Positions 48,125 through 59,439 of a DNA stretch of 64,000 nt are shown here, one piece after another. The translations under genes were made by a program, and so were the position numbers. Position 1 is the stretch's first letter, and every line of letters starts with the position of its first letter. The stretch is from Gordius sp. MW1. Its lineage: Eukaryota > Nematomorpha > Gordioida > Gordea > Gordiidae. Location of the stretch: contig OZ038531.1 of assembly GCA_964036665.1 (NCBI GenBank), positions 7,130,168 through 7,194,167 of the forward strand, given 5' to 3'. A model generated the notes under the pieces. It was not told the origin of the DNA, ran no database searches, and was given only the letters and a program-made list of their open reading frames with translations.

Positions 48125-49839
48125 TTTTCTTATAAGACACTCATGATCTAATTGTAAATTTTCAATATTTCAAGAATTTTTAAAGCAACTCATTAGTAAG
48201 TGTTGCTGCATAACTATCTATTGGGCATGATTTAATTGATTAGTTTACTATGGTTTAGGCATTTGATTGTAAAACGATCGGCGACCATACAAATTGTAAT
48301 CGATCAGTATATCAAAGGTATCGGACGTTTTTCATTAAGGGAGGAAATGGACAGGCACAAATTTACCAATAATTTTAAGGATGTTTTAAAATTTTACATT
48401 TATTAATGTCTGGCGGTAAAATTGAAATCGTATTTCTTTATTTGGTTCCCTCATTCTTTGAAACATTTTCTCAGGATCTTTAATGAATTTCTCATGAATT
48501 AATAAAACGACAGCTAAATTAGCCTGTTATATCATCCATTGATCAGGCAGCAAAATTAAAATTACAAATCAAGTAGAAGCTGTATTTTTAAACGAAGAGC
48601 TGCCCTAATTATCAAAATATTAATATATGTTCAAAGCAAAATTTGTTAGATGTACCTATAATGGTCCCTTAACATGTATTGACTTCTTAATATGATTAAA
48701 ATACAAACTCTTGGCCGACTCCTGACTTAGTTTATAATACTTTTTTAGCATGATAATCGTAATTTGTTATTTAAGTTTAGTTTGATAACATTATCAATTA
48801 ATTGGATCTTTTGCAGAATTTTAATAATTTCTAATTTGAAAATAATGTTAGAGCCTTACATAGTTAAGAACGTTGTATAATTTATAAGGTATTGCATTTA
48901 ATATTAATTCAAATTTACACATTTTTTTATAATATAATTTAATTTTTTTTTAAACCTGGTTAGTCGGGAGTGGGAAGGGTGATATTATTGGTGCTTTTAA
49001 GGGTATTAACCCATAACCCTCACCAATGTTACAATTATTTACTTAATTTATAAAAAAAGGTAATTGATTTAAATCAACCCTTAACATGCTCATTACCTTA
49101 ATTAAATTTATTAAAACGTTCTAATTTAAATAATTTTAAATTTGGGTTGAAAGCAGCATTTCGATTAAACAAAAATGATATAACGCTTTTTCTGTGTAGC
49201 GTAAACACTCCATTTGCTAATTGAATGTTGAGTGTACCGAAAATTTTTTAATAAGTATGCCATATGGAAGAAAATAATATTATATTAATATCACTAATTA
49301 CTTATTTTTATTTACATATTCTATTAAACCTCAATTGAGCATCTTGAGGTAAGCTTGACACGGAAGCAAGTTGGCTTTCTTAATTAATTAAAAATTAAAA
49401 AATACAAGTATATGGTTAGTAATATCATCTTCTTATATTCACATTGTTCTATTTCTAATTCTAGAAACCTGAATTTTCAAGATATAATCTTTATAAATAG
49501 CATATTGGTGCTTAGTGCGTTGATTTTTTTATCTAGAAATTCCACAGAATATTTTTTTAAATACTGGATGATTTTCAGCCTACCTTTGAGATTAAATATT
49601 TTTTAAAAAATTCTGCCAGTTATAATTTTTTTTCAATCTTCCTTGAAGTGCAAACTAGCTTGTTTTAAATTATGTTGAAATGATTATAGCTAAAATCAAT
49701 TAATATCTTATGTAAATACTTTAAAATATCAATTTAAAATAAATATTAGCACCTATTAGATTACGATATAGGTAAGAATTTAACGAACTAAAAAAAAATA
49801 TAGGTGTAGTTAGACACAACTTAAAAAATATAAAAATTT
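48125..49839. other. AT-rich region upstream of the homeobox gene
   Basis: No exon, RNA gene or transposon end recognised. The promoter of the minus-strand homeobox gene should begin here. A 64-codon open frame at 49412-49606 has no recognisable domain and looks like chance. Confidence 0.4.
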
Positions 49840-49911
49840 GCCGAAACCCGGGATTGAACCAGGGACCTTTAGATCTTCAGTCTAACGCTCTCCCAACTGA
49901 GCTATTTCGGC
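49840..49911 (-). tRNA. tRNA-Phe: tRNA-Phe (GAA)
   Basis: Minus strand, 72 nt. The acceptor stem GCCGAAA pairs with TTTCGGC. D arm contains TAGCTCAGTTGGGAGAGC (A box), anticodon loop ACTGAAGAT carries GAA, and the T arm holds GGTTCAATCCC (B box). No intron; the CCA is not encoded. All arms pair well and a T run lies downstream on the minus strand within about 20 bases, suitable as a Pol III terminator. Confidence 0.96.
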
Positions 49912-50029
49912 TTATATACGTAACCTGTTATTAAGTGTATATATTTTTAAGAAAACATTATAAAAATATAGCGATATAAAATTTCACTTATTATTATGGG
50001 AGTTTGAGAAAAAGAAGCTTGATAATAAT

Positions 50030-50183
50030 CATGGGCGTAGCCAGGTTTTGGATTAAGCGAGGGCGAAAATCTTTAAATTTCAATTGGGGGGTGGGAAAAC
50101 TTTTTTAATTTCTAAGGGTTTTTTATATTAAATTTTTTTTGGCATTTAAAGGGGGGGGGCTGCCTTCCCTGACCACGCCCATG
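50030..50183. mobile_element. hAT-type MITE (CATGGGCGTAGC family), copy 4
   Basis: 154 bp, starting CATGGGCGTAGCCAGG and ending CTGACCACGCCCATG. Flanks ATAATAAT and GTAATGAT agree at 6 of 8 positions. Structure as in the other copies, with G-rich inner parts. Confidence 0.78.
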
Positions 50184-50939
50184 GTAATGATATCATGAGC
50201 TTAAAAACTATATTAAGTGCGATTTATGAAGATCTATATTTAATATCGAATTAAAACATATTATTTAAATGGTTAGTTGGCTTCTATTATGTTGGGCAGA
50301 GATTGAGCCTCGGATCGAGCTTTAGCGGCCGCTCTTTTATTTATTTTGCCCGAGCCCGGCCGAAACCCTTTTGGATTGGGTCGAACTCTGGCCGGGCTTG
50401 GGTTGTGGAAGGCTCAACATTATGGGTGTACAAAAGTCATGCCTCATCCTTCAACGAACGATAAGTAGCCATTTATTGGTTGAAGCCAGTTTTTAAATAT
50501 TTTACAAACAAAACACTTTTAAAAAAGATTGGGTTTCGCAACTATGCACGCGTGGGGGTGTGGACCTTACACATATGGAGATTGTTATACCAATATAATC
50601 TCGAAGGTAGAACTTCGTAATTCATAACCTCTTTGAACTGTTTCTAAAATTTATAATTTATAACCATAACCTATATAATGTCCCGATTGGATAGGTCTAG
50701 ATACTATATTGACAATTCCCGATATAATAAGCTAGTGTCAAGTTTCGATAATAACTCGAAATCTTTCATCAATTCAATTAATTAATTTGTTTGTCATAAA
50801 AAATAAATAAATACATCCTACTCGATAAAACCATAAAATTAATACTATGTTTCCAAACAGCCAGGCGCGTGGCCAGAAAAAAGGGGGATTTTCAAATTTG
50901 TTCTAAAATAATTTTTATATATTATATAATAAAGATGAG

Positions 50940-51360
50940 AGATGAGAAAAGTCGGGCCCGTTCGACCTACGGGCCGGGACGGGCCGGGCCACTGTTGTAG
51001 AATTAGATTTTCTGGCTGGCTCGGGCGGGCACCATACAAGATTTGAGCACGAGCCTTATAAGATATTTCTCTAGTGTATTGTATTGTTTTTGTCGATTAT
51101 TTTGTCATCTTTTTAATTGATTGTATAATATTTTTTAATAGGTTCTTGTCTAAAAAAAACGACGTTTCAATTTATATTTTTTCGAAAATATGACGAAATT
51201 ACTGCTAAAAGTTTAAAAATCACTATTTTGGGTCGGGCAGTTCTAGCAGCGTTAATATAATTAGGACATGGCCGGGCGGACTCTTATAAGAGTTCAAGGC
51301 GTGGGCGAGCAATTTAGTTTTAAATCGAACCGGACCTAGTTCGGGCAGAAAATTTTAACA
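50940..51360. repeat. GC-rich dispersed repeat, copy 2
   Basis: Same arrangement and orientation as at 7,660-8,060: GGGCCGGGACGGGCC-like start, GGCTCGGGCGGGCACC, AT-rich core with TTATTTTGTCA, then GGCCGGGCGGACTCTTA and GGACCTAGTTCGGGCAG. A shorter related GC-rich part lies at 50,310-50,420. Confidence 0.6.
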
Positions 51361-53233
51361 TTCTGACCTCGAAAAGATGAATTCGGTTCGGTGTATATAA
51401 TATAAAACTTATGAAAAATTAATAGTCATTATAAGAGAAGGTTAATTTTTCTTTTGCCCAGCGATTTTTTATCTAGAATTTGACCTAAGTTGGGAATAAT
51501 CGCGATATCTTGTTTATAAAGCCAATTCTTAGCTATTCACTATGGAAAATTTCTTTAAATGCTGCATGTGGTTATGGGGAGACAAAAAGGTGTGGTCATA
51601 TTAGGCAACGGTTTTAATAACATTCTGTAAGCTGTTTGGGTGTTAAGAGCTCTCTTAACTTTGAGATAAAGTCATATACCATATGCCATCTTATTTTAGT
51701 TAAAGTTTGTGCCATTATTTCACTAAAATTCAAACGAAATTTTTTTAGAAATTATAGCGCAATAATTGACAGATCTTGCAGTAACAAGATTTAAATTTAA
51801 GACTTGTTTTTTTATCAAGACCGTTCATTTACCTGTATAATGATGGATTCGATCAAGGACATAAAAACTGTAAATAAACTTCAGTGGATTTTTAGTACGA
51901 AAATTTTACCTCTAACCTCGATTTGCTAAGAGGCAAAATTTTTAACATCTATCTTATAAATTGCATAAGCTCTCGCTAAAAGAACTTGTTCGTCAACACT
52001 GTTTCATCTAAATTTTATTTGAGTTGCAATGTTACTCGCTAGTCAAATCACTTGTTGAATTTCGAAATCGGCCCGCTGCCGACCCGAACCCAACAATAAA
52101 AAATATATTTAGCTTTTTAAGATGACAATTATGACATTGTCACTAAGTTCGGTTGACAAATATAATTTTTATATTCAGACTAAATTTATAACACCTTAGC
52201 CCACCAATTTTCTTGAAGAATTTATTTATCTCTATAAAAGATAATTATCACAATTGTCACCATGTTAGGTTGACAAATTTGAATTTCCCGCTTGTAAAAA
52301 CTTTGTGACACCCTAGCCCACCAATTTTCGTTTAGAGAATTTATTTAGCTATACAAACGAGATTCTGACAATTGCCACCAAAACAGACAAAATTAACTTC
52401 GATCTTTTTTGTTAGGCGAACACTTAAGAACGACAAAATATTTATCTTGTCCTTTTATCAACTAAATAACACTTGAGATTTCAATGATTGGCATTGCTGG
52501 TTAAAATCTCGCTTAAATAAGATTAAATTTCAGTTACTGGGCAAAATTTATTGAGCAGCATTGAAATAAAATATGGACAAATGAATTAAGTACTAAGTAA
52601 ATAATTAAAATACCGAACATTATATTATTTAATGAGCATTTATATATTTTACTGGGCATTTAATCATTTTACTGGGCATTTGATTATATTCCACTGAGCA
52701 AAAATTAAATTAAATATACCGAGCACAATAATTTGTTTTCTAACTTAATTGACATTCCTTATAAGCTATACGTTAACAGGTGATTAAGGCAATTAAGATT
52801 TTCGCCTGAAAATATATAATCATTTCTACACTTAAGCGTGTAGTGTTAAATGATTCCATAGCAATATTTTAAATTTAATACTTTAATTGTAAAACAAAAT
52901 ATATGTATTGGGAGGCGTACTCTCTATTGAAGGTAAATACAATAATAAAGTGAGGGAAGAGAAAAGAGTTCGTAAGTAAAAAAGAAGTGTAAAACACTTC
53001 TTTATGTAATCGCGAGCTAATCGAAATAATACATTAAGTCAATTAACATTTAGTGGTGAATCCGCGAGCTATATGTGATAGGTCAATTAACGTCGCGAAG
53101 TAGTATGCCGCGAGTTATATATGGTAATATAAGTGAGTCAATTAAAGTTTCGAAGTAGACTTAGTAATATGCCGCGAGCAATCAATTAAATAGTAGTGTT
53201 ACTACATATATACACTATTAAATTACTATATTA
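51361..53233. repeat. Intergenic region with local tandem repeats
   Basis: At about 52,130-52,400 a unit of about 118 bp containing ATTGTCAC, GGTTGACAAAT and CCCACCAATTTTC is repeated two to three times. At 52,620-52,700 ACTGGGCATTT recurs three times. At 52,982-53,003 AAAGAAGTGT and ACACTTCTTT form a hairpin with a 3-base loop. At 53,010-53,190 GCGAG/GCGAAG and GTCAATTAA phrases recur. No gene recognised. Confidence 0.55.
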
Positions 53234-53700
53234 TTATGGTGAATAAAAATTTAAACCGAGATCTCGCTGATATAATCTCGTATCGTCTTGAGATCCAAAA
53301 TCGTCTCGGCTCAATTTTTCAAATTCTCGTGTCTGCGTCTCACCTGTGGAGAGCCACCTGGAGGTGCGGGTCTGGGTCATGGCAGGGATAAGGGGGTAGG
53401 TACTCATGCGCGAAGATATAAAACCCGCTAATGCTATCTGTTGCGGAGATCGAATACCAATTCCACCACTCTTAGAAGGGAGGGATGCTTGGAGCCATTG
53501 GACTGGAGTAAACTTTATATTTAAGCAGATTTCAAAAGGTGTCTGAATGTTTCGTTCGATTAAATTTAGTTGCTTGGGGTAGCCAAAGATAGGTGATGCA
53601 CGCAAGGCGTGATTTATTTTCAGGATTAGTATAAAAGTTTTAGCCAAAATAAGGCATGGTGAGGGGTAAGTTTTTGCAAGTTAGGTTTGGCGGCCTATAT
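53234..53700 (-). pseudogene. LINE ORF2 C-terminal fragment
   Basis: Minus-strand frame of 137 codons. The segment VQWLQASLPSKSGGIGIRSP followed by QQIALAGFISSR matches the region after the reverse transcriptase palm in many invertebrate non-LTR retrotransposons (the usual form is WxQASLPxxxGGxGIR). No catalytic YxDD motif is present upstream, so this is a 5'-truncated copy. Confidence 0.65.
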
Positions 53701-53979
53701 AAAAGTTAAAAATTTGGCCAAGAAGCGCTGAGAAGATATGGGCCCACCTAGCCGTGCGCCTAGGTGGCTGAACTAGTAAAGAGTGAGGACAGTAAAGGGA
53801 AGGGTTGAGGGATCTATTGAAGTATCCCTGCTGTATATTTCGCAATTTAGGTGGTTGAGTTTGAGGCCTTTTAATAGGTTTGAAAAATCATAAAATTCTT
53901 CTTCATAATTATTCCCGTAATATAAATTAAAAATTAATATATTACATAAATTGGATAAAAATGTTTTGGTCAATAACAG

Positions 53980-54960
53980 TCAAGTTACCTTCCTCACTAG
54001 CTTATAAATTTGAACTAACGTCAATAAATTATTATTATACATAATATAGATGGCGCTATATTTATTAAACAAACATATTTTTATTTTAGTGTTTTTGATA
54101 TCTACCCAATTCAGTATTTTTTTACTTACCTTTTAAGATTATTTAATTTACTAGGGGTGAAATAAGAATATATTATTTTCTAGATATTTAATATATTTAT
54201 GTTTTAGGACAAAATTAGTTTTTTTTTAAATATATGAATTTAAACCAAAAAGTTACATTGCATTGTGCAAGATGTTGTGTGAGGCTCGATTGTGTGTGTG
54301 TGTTATATGCGTATCTCACTAGCCTTAAGCAACCTTAGCAAACCTAACACACCCCAATTTTTTAATTTTAGTCATAATTTTATTTGGAAATAAACTTCTA
54401 TCGAATAAAAAAAAATTTGATAATTTATCTAAGATTTTTTAAATTTAGAGGGGGGCAGCCGCCCCTTTCTGCCACCCCCTGGCTATGCCCATGCACACCG
54501 CAATTTTTCTTATTCTCGCGTTGGATACCAAAATTTGAAACACGTTCGGAATGGATTCGGTTAAAAAATTTTTTAACACTTTCGGGTCGGGTTCGGTTTG
54601 AAAATTTAAAAATGCTTTTGGGTCGGGTTTGGGTTGAAAAATTTAAAATGCTTATTATGTGTCAAAGTTTCCTTAATTTTGAAGAGTGCAACTGGTGTAT
54701 TTTAATCATTTAATTTTGCCCTATAACAGTCAATTTACCTTCCTCACTAGTTTATAGATTAAAACGAACGTCAATAAACTAATATTTTACAAGATATTGA
54801 TGGCGCTATATTATTAAACAAACTTTAATCGCAGTTTTTAATTTTTATGTATTGTGTAAATAATATTTATTTTATAATGCTGTTTTTGATATCTACCTAA
54901 TTCAATATTTTTTATTTACCTTTTTAAAATTATTTAATTTGCGAAAATTACTTATTTCTA
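53980..54960. repeat. Direct repeat of about 220 bp, two copies
   Basis: The segment from ATAACAGTCAAGTTACCTTC at about 53,976 through GATGGCGCTATAT and TTTTTGATATCTACC to about 54,150 recurs at about 54,725-54,950 with changes. The first copy ends where the TA-flanked element begins, and the second lies inside that element. Confidence 0.6.
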
Positions 54961-56510
54961 TATGATCACCACTTTACAATGTTCACATCAAAATGGTGGA
55001 AAAAAGGGTACATATTTTGTGCCTTGTGAGCAGTCTATCTAGTCTATGGTTATTTCCTAAGGTTGCGTAAGGCTAGTGAGATACGCATATAACTAGTGTT
55101 GTTATGCGACGCGCCATTTTACACCCACGCCTTAATAGAAAGAAAGAGACTAAGAAGCCACACCCTTATAAAGGTCCCTCGTAAGACGCGCTTGCCTAGT
55201 GTAAGGTCCCTTTTTTTTGTACTAATCCCCTCCCCCATGGTCCTAAATTGTAGAAAATAGAACCGCCACATGTGCCATTACATTAGTCACATTATCACAT
55301 TGATGAAACAAATAAGGCATGAGGGTTGTACTATTTATTTTTTTCAACATAAAATAGCAACACTGTGGATAAATCAGTGGCGTAAATGAGGGGGGGGGGA
55401 ATAGGAAATTCCTGAAAAGTTGTTTGATTAATAACTAAATTAAATGGGTTAAAATATTATAGTTTAGTTACATCAAAGACTTTAAGACACTTATAAAAAC
55501 CTAGAAACATAAGAAGGATTTTTTGAAGGAGGGGGTTATAAAAGTTTCATTGTTAACTTTTTTTGTAACCATTTTTGGATAAAAATGATTTTTTGAAATA
55601 AAATGTATGTTCTGCTTTTACTTGTTACAGATAAAAATTAGTCGAAAGATAAAAATAATTTATAATTTGAGTAAAATTTACAAGGGCTCAAGAAAATTAT
55701 ATTTTTGGAGGGGCATAACAAAAACACCAAGTTTAGATACAATTTATTTAATATTGTAACCCTCCCTTCCGGTTACACCCACCCCCCCCCCCCAAAAAAA
55801 AAAAATTAAACAATCCTGCGTACGCCCCTGACTAAATTGTTATAATAAAAGTAAAAGTTGAATACCCTGTCCGGTACTTAGAAAAATCTTTAATTTAATA
55901 TTAGTTTTCCTACACTTTATAGATAGGATAGCTTAGATTAACAAATTTGACTGCACTGCACACACAACAACAGCACACGACGTGTTGATGATGATAACAA
56001 TAACAACTAGCTAATAACACTAACACCCCCTTAGCATATATCTAAGGGTCTATCGGGTCTCTATGAAAAAATAGTAGACTAACTAATGGTCGGAACTCAA
56101 CACACCCACACTTAATGTCTTCACCAGAAAAGGAGACTAACAGTGTGGGTGTGGCTCTTTTTCATAAGACTACAATACCCCTCAGCACACCCTAGGGCGC
56201 GCTCTCTAGCGCGCCCGTCACAACACTACATATAACACACACACACACACACACCCAATCCAGCCTACACAACCTCTTGTTTAATGCAATGTTACGCTAT
56301 GATAATAAAAAAACTTTTTATATCTAGAGGGCGCTTCTATAAAAATTCCATTATTTTCTTATAATTAATCTAGCGACTCATATTACTATTAAATAAAATA
56401 TATAATAATATAAAATAATTTTCTTTATAATTTAAATTAACATATTTAAAAAAATTAATTTTGTCCTAAGACATTAATATATAGAAATTAATATATTCTT
56501 ATTTCACCCC
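54154..56510. mobile_element. TA-flanked element with long inverted repeats
   Basis: It begins GGGGTGAAATAAGAATATAT and ends ATATTCTTATTTCACCCC, with TA directly outside at both ends, the target duplication of Tc1/mariner-type elements. The inverted similarity continues inward for at least 150 bases (for instance GTCCTAA parts, TTACATTGCAT, and the TG/CA repeats at 54,290 and 56,230). No transposase was recognised. Other insertions (a hAT end at 54,447-54,495 and a G/C-run element at 55,375-55,830) lie inside. Confidence 0.6.
55375..55830. mobile_element. hAT-like insertion
   Basis: It starts CAGTGGCGTAAATGAGG and ends CCTGCGTACGCCCCTG, inverted and similar to the ends of the other hAT elements in this window. 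G and C runs lie inside the ends. The 8-base flanks do not agree well, so the target duplication is unproven. Confidence 0.5.
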
Positions 56511-57398
56511 TATATTACAAAACATTATCCCCAGGTCAACCTAACCCCTACCCCGGCTTAAGGTTAGGGTGTATAAAAGACCTTAAGGTTTTTAAGGTTG
56601 TTTTGGGGGTTGCTTTTGGGTTCCACCCCAGGTTTGGGTTGTGGAATCTAAAAGACCTTAAAGGTCTTTTTTCAACCTTAACCCAAAACCCACCTCGGAT
56701 TTGACCTTGAGATAACCCAACCTAGGTTTTGATCATCACTAATCACACCCCAAGGCTTTTACAATAACTCGAGTTGGCTGAATATAATACAAAGCCTCTG
56801 ACTTTATATTTTGTAGGAATTCTGATACCTGACACAAGGAAATACCCTAACGGTATTTTCCAAGAACCATGGATTAACGTTGCCATCAAAAACAGAGCCC
56901 CAGAGGCATATGGAATCATATTTGAATTGGTCTTATGATGGCCTAAATCAATATAACTATGAAAAAAATAAAGTTTCCGTTCTATAGCTAATTAACCACG
57001 ATACTGATTACCATCCAATGATTTTTGCGTATAGCCATTTCATTCAAAGAAATAGCTATAAAAAGGCTATTTGTCCTGCATTTCTTTTATCTTGCCAAGA
57101 GAGCATTTCTAAAAACCTATGAATTAAAAGATAATATATACTATATATAATAATTATAAAATTCATCTGATTGATCTTTTTATTAAAGAGCAATTTGTTT
57201 CCTTTTCTTTTTCTTAATAAGTAAATAATGTCCTTTAAATTTAAAGGAGTAGTGGCCTTAGAATTATAAGTCTGTCTTTATTCTTTTTTTTTCAATAGTA
57301 AATTAGTTAGAATTATTAATATAAGAATTAATAATATAATATTTAGTGTTGTAAAAACAAATTTAATAAAAGCAATAAATAGAGGTTTATAGGTTTAC

Positions 57399-57583
57399 CT
57401 GTGCAGGAAAATCAAAAATTGTTGGAATGGCATCTTCTCTCAATTGATGATAGTTTGTTGAAGTTGGATAGAACATTTCTGGGGTAAAATAATAAGAGAA
57501 TACTCTAGAATATTGTTGGTACAAACTCCATTTTAATCTGAATCCATGTTTTGAGAAGCTGGGGATTTTTTATTGTGGAACTA
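57399..57583 (-). pseudogene. THAP-domain-like exon remnant
   Basis: Minus strand. One frame gives LLKTWIQIKMEFVPT. After a frame change comes YSRVFSYYFTPEMF, then YHQLREDAIPTIFDFP, ending at a good donor CAG|GTAAAC. This is the usual order of the second half of a THAP zinc finger (a W, a YSRICSEHF-like block and a closing AxPTIF). The Cys and His zinc ligands of the block are replaced by Phe and Tyr and the frame is broken, so it is probably dead. THAP domains occur in host genes and in P-element transposases; which applies cannot be told here. Confidence 0.5.
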
Positions 57584-57868
57584 AAATTGTAAAAAAATAT
57601 GATATATATTATAAAATAGTACTTACTTATGGAAAGAATATTGTTTATCCCAACTTCTTCTGTTGGAATAAAATAGCACCGCGTATCATAGTTGAAATAC
57701 ACCAGTTGTATTCTTCAAAATGGCGAAAAATTTGACACACAATTTACCATATGGAACATATGACATAAGCAGTCTATCTAGTCTATGTTTAGAATAAAAA
57801 TAGACAATGATTATACTTTAAAACGACTATTTTTCCATTGCAGAATCTGTCTTTTAAATGCACTTAAG

Positions 57869-58546
57869 CAAGGGCGTAGCCAGGATTGCCTCAAGGGGGG
57901 GGGGTTTCAAAAAAACTTATTTCATAATACTATTAAAAAAATGTAACGGGCCCCCCGAGGAGATGGGGGTCTGGGGGCGGAGCTCCCAACGGGGGTCAGG
58001 GGGCGAAGCCCCCATTGGTTTTTGGTAAAAAATGCATTAATAATATCTTAAGCGACGCAAATTGCAAATAGCTCCTTCCAATTTTTCTGTTAGCGCTAAT
58101 TAGGGCCATTGTTTAAACTAAACACTTGCATTAGCCTTTTAGGCTTAAATCTCCCACCAGAACCAATAATTGTCCTGCTCGGGACCGTTTAAATTAAATT
58201 ATTAGCCCAAGTTCGCCCCGCTGCTAAAATTTGGGCTTGTATCAGCATCTTCCTCGTTTAATTTAGAGGTTGAAATAGTTTTTTAGAGAAATAATTAAAA
58301 ATTGAATTTCTTCTTATTAGAAAACACGCACTCGGGACATAAATTTTTTGTATAAATAATGTTATAATTAGTAGATTTTATCTAAAATAAAATATCAAAT
58401 TAATTAAGATAATATATTATTTCTATATGCGCAACACACACAAGACCCTATTAATATTTTCCCGTATAATTTGAAAAAAATGAATTTTTTTGTCAATGAG
58501 GGGGGGGGGGTCGTAACCCGAAAACCCCCTCTTCCCTACGCGCTTG
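57869..58546. mobile_element. hAT-type non-autonomous element
   Basis: 678 bp with ends CAAGGGCGTAGCCAGG and CCCTACGCGCTTG and a perfect 8-bp duplication CACTTAAG (57861-57868, 58547-58554). G runs lie inside both ends. A small GC-rich block (CCCCCGAGGAGATGGGGGTC) is inside. No transposase recognised. Confidence 0.85.
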
Positions 58547-58554
58547 CACTTAAG

Positions 58555-59439
58555 TCAGATTGTCATCATGACCCTTTTTTATTTGTATTATATAAAATAC
58601 AATCATATAACTTAGCATTTTCTATGTTTTTTATAATGCATCAATTTTTTTATTGATTTGAGTTAGCATACACTATTAAGAAATGAAAACGTCAGAAATA
58701 ATCTTTCCCCTGAATATAGCTATAAATAGCCCCGGGCATTTTTAAAATTTCTAGGATTTTTGATCTGTTTAAATTGGATTTATGGAAAAACTATAAGCAC
58801 TTTTTTTCTATTTTTGTTCTTATAGTAGAAATAGACTATAAAAATGTATCCCAATAAAAAAATTTAAAAACTTTATTAGTTTCTTTTAAAACGTTATTTA
58901 ATTTTTTATGACCATTTAGTCCCCTCCCCTTAATATTTTTAAAATCATCAGTCTCAAACGGGTTTTTCCATCAAGCGACCCGATCAAACAATGCGAAACT
59001 TTACCAATAAATCAATCGGATGTGCATTTATATCATTGTTTTCATATTTTAGAATATGTAGTCTAATTTTTTTAAACCATTTGTGCTTATAAAAATAATT
59101 GATCACGTCAGAATTAAAAATATGTTTTTGGCATTTAATGAACAATTAAACTCTACGGACAATTTTTCCTACGGAAATTGATATGATAAATCTGCCCGAA
59201 GGTAAAAATTATCATAGTAACTGACCTCTATAGAAGTATGCTTACTAGAGTGTTTTAATGCTATTAGATAGCAACTAGTTTAATTTATTCCAAGAAATAT
59301 TAATAACAGTTTTATTACAAAAAATTATTGTTTATAGTTAATTCTGTTATATCAAAATTTTCGCTGCAAATTTGCATTAATTTGTTATTAATATTTATAA
59401 AATGTAATCGTTATAAAGATTTTGATTTCTAAAAAAATT
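58555..59439. other. AT-rich region upstream of the fucosyltransferase gene
   Basis: No gene or transposon recognised. The promoter of the downstream plus-strand gene is expected here; no core element stands out in such AT-rich sequence. Confidence 0.4.

Noticed and set aside
56816..57000. Possible terminal exon (phrase IPDTRKYPNGI, faintly like the PD-RFPNGI segment of GH27 glycosidases)
   Set aside because: A second frame over the same bases is equally open, the spacing to the next glycosidase motif is wrong, and no neighbouring exon was found.
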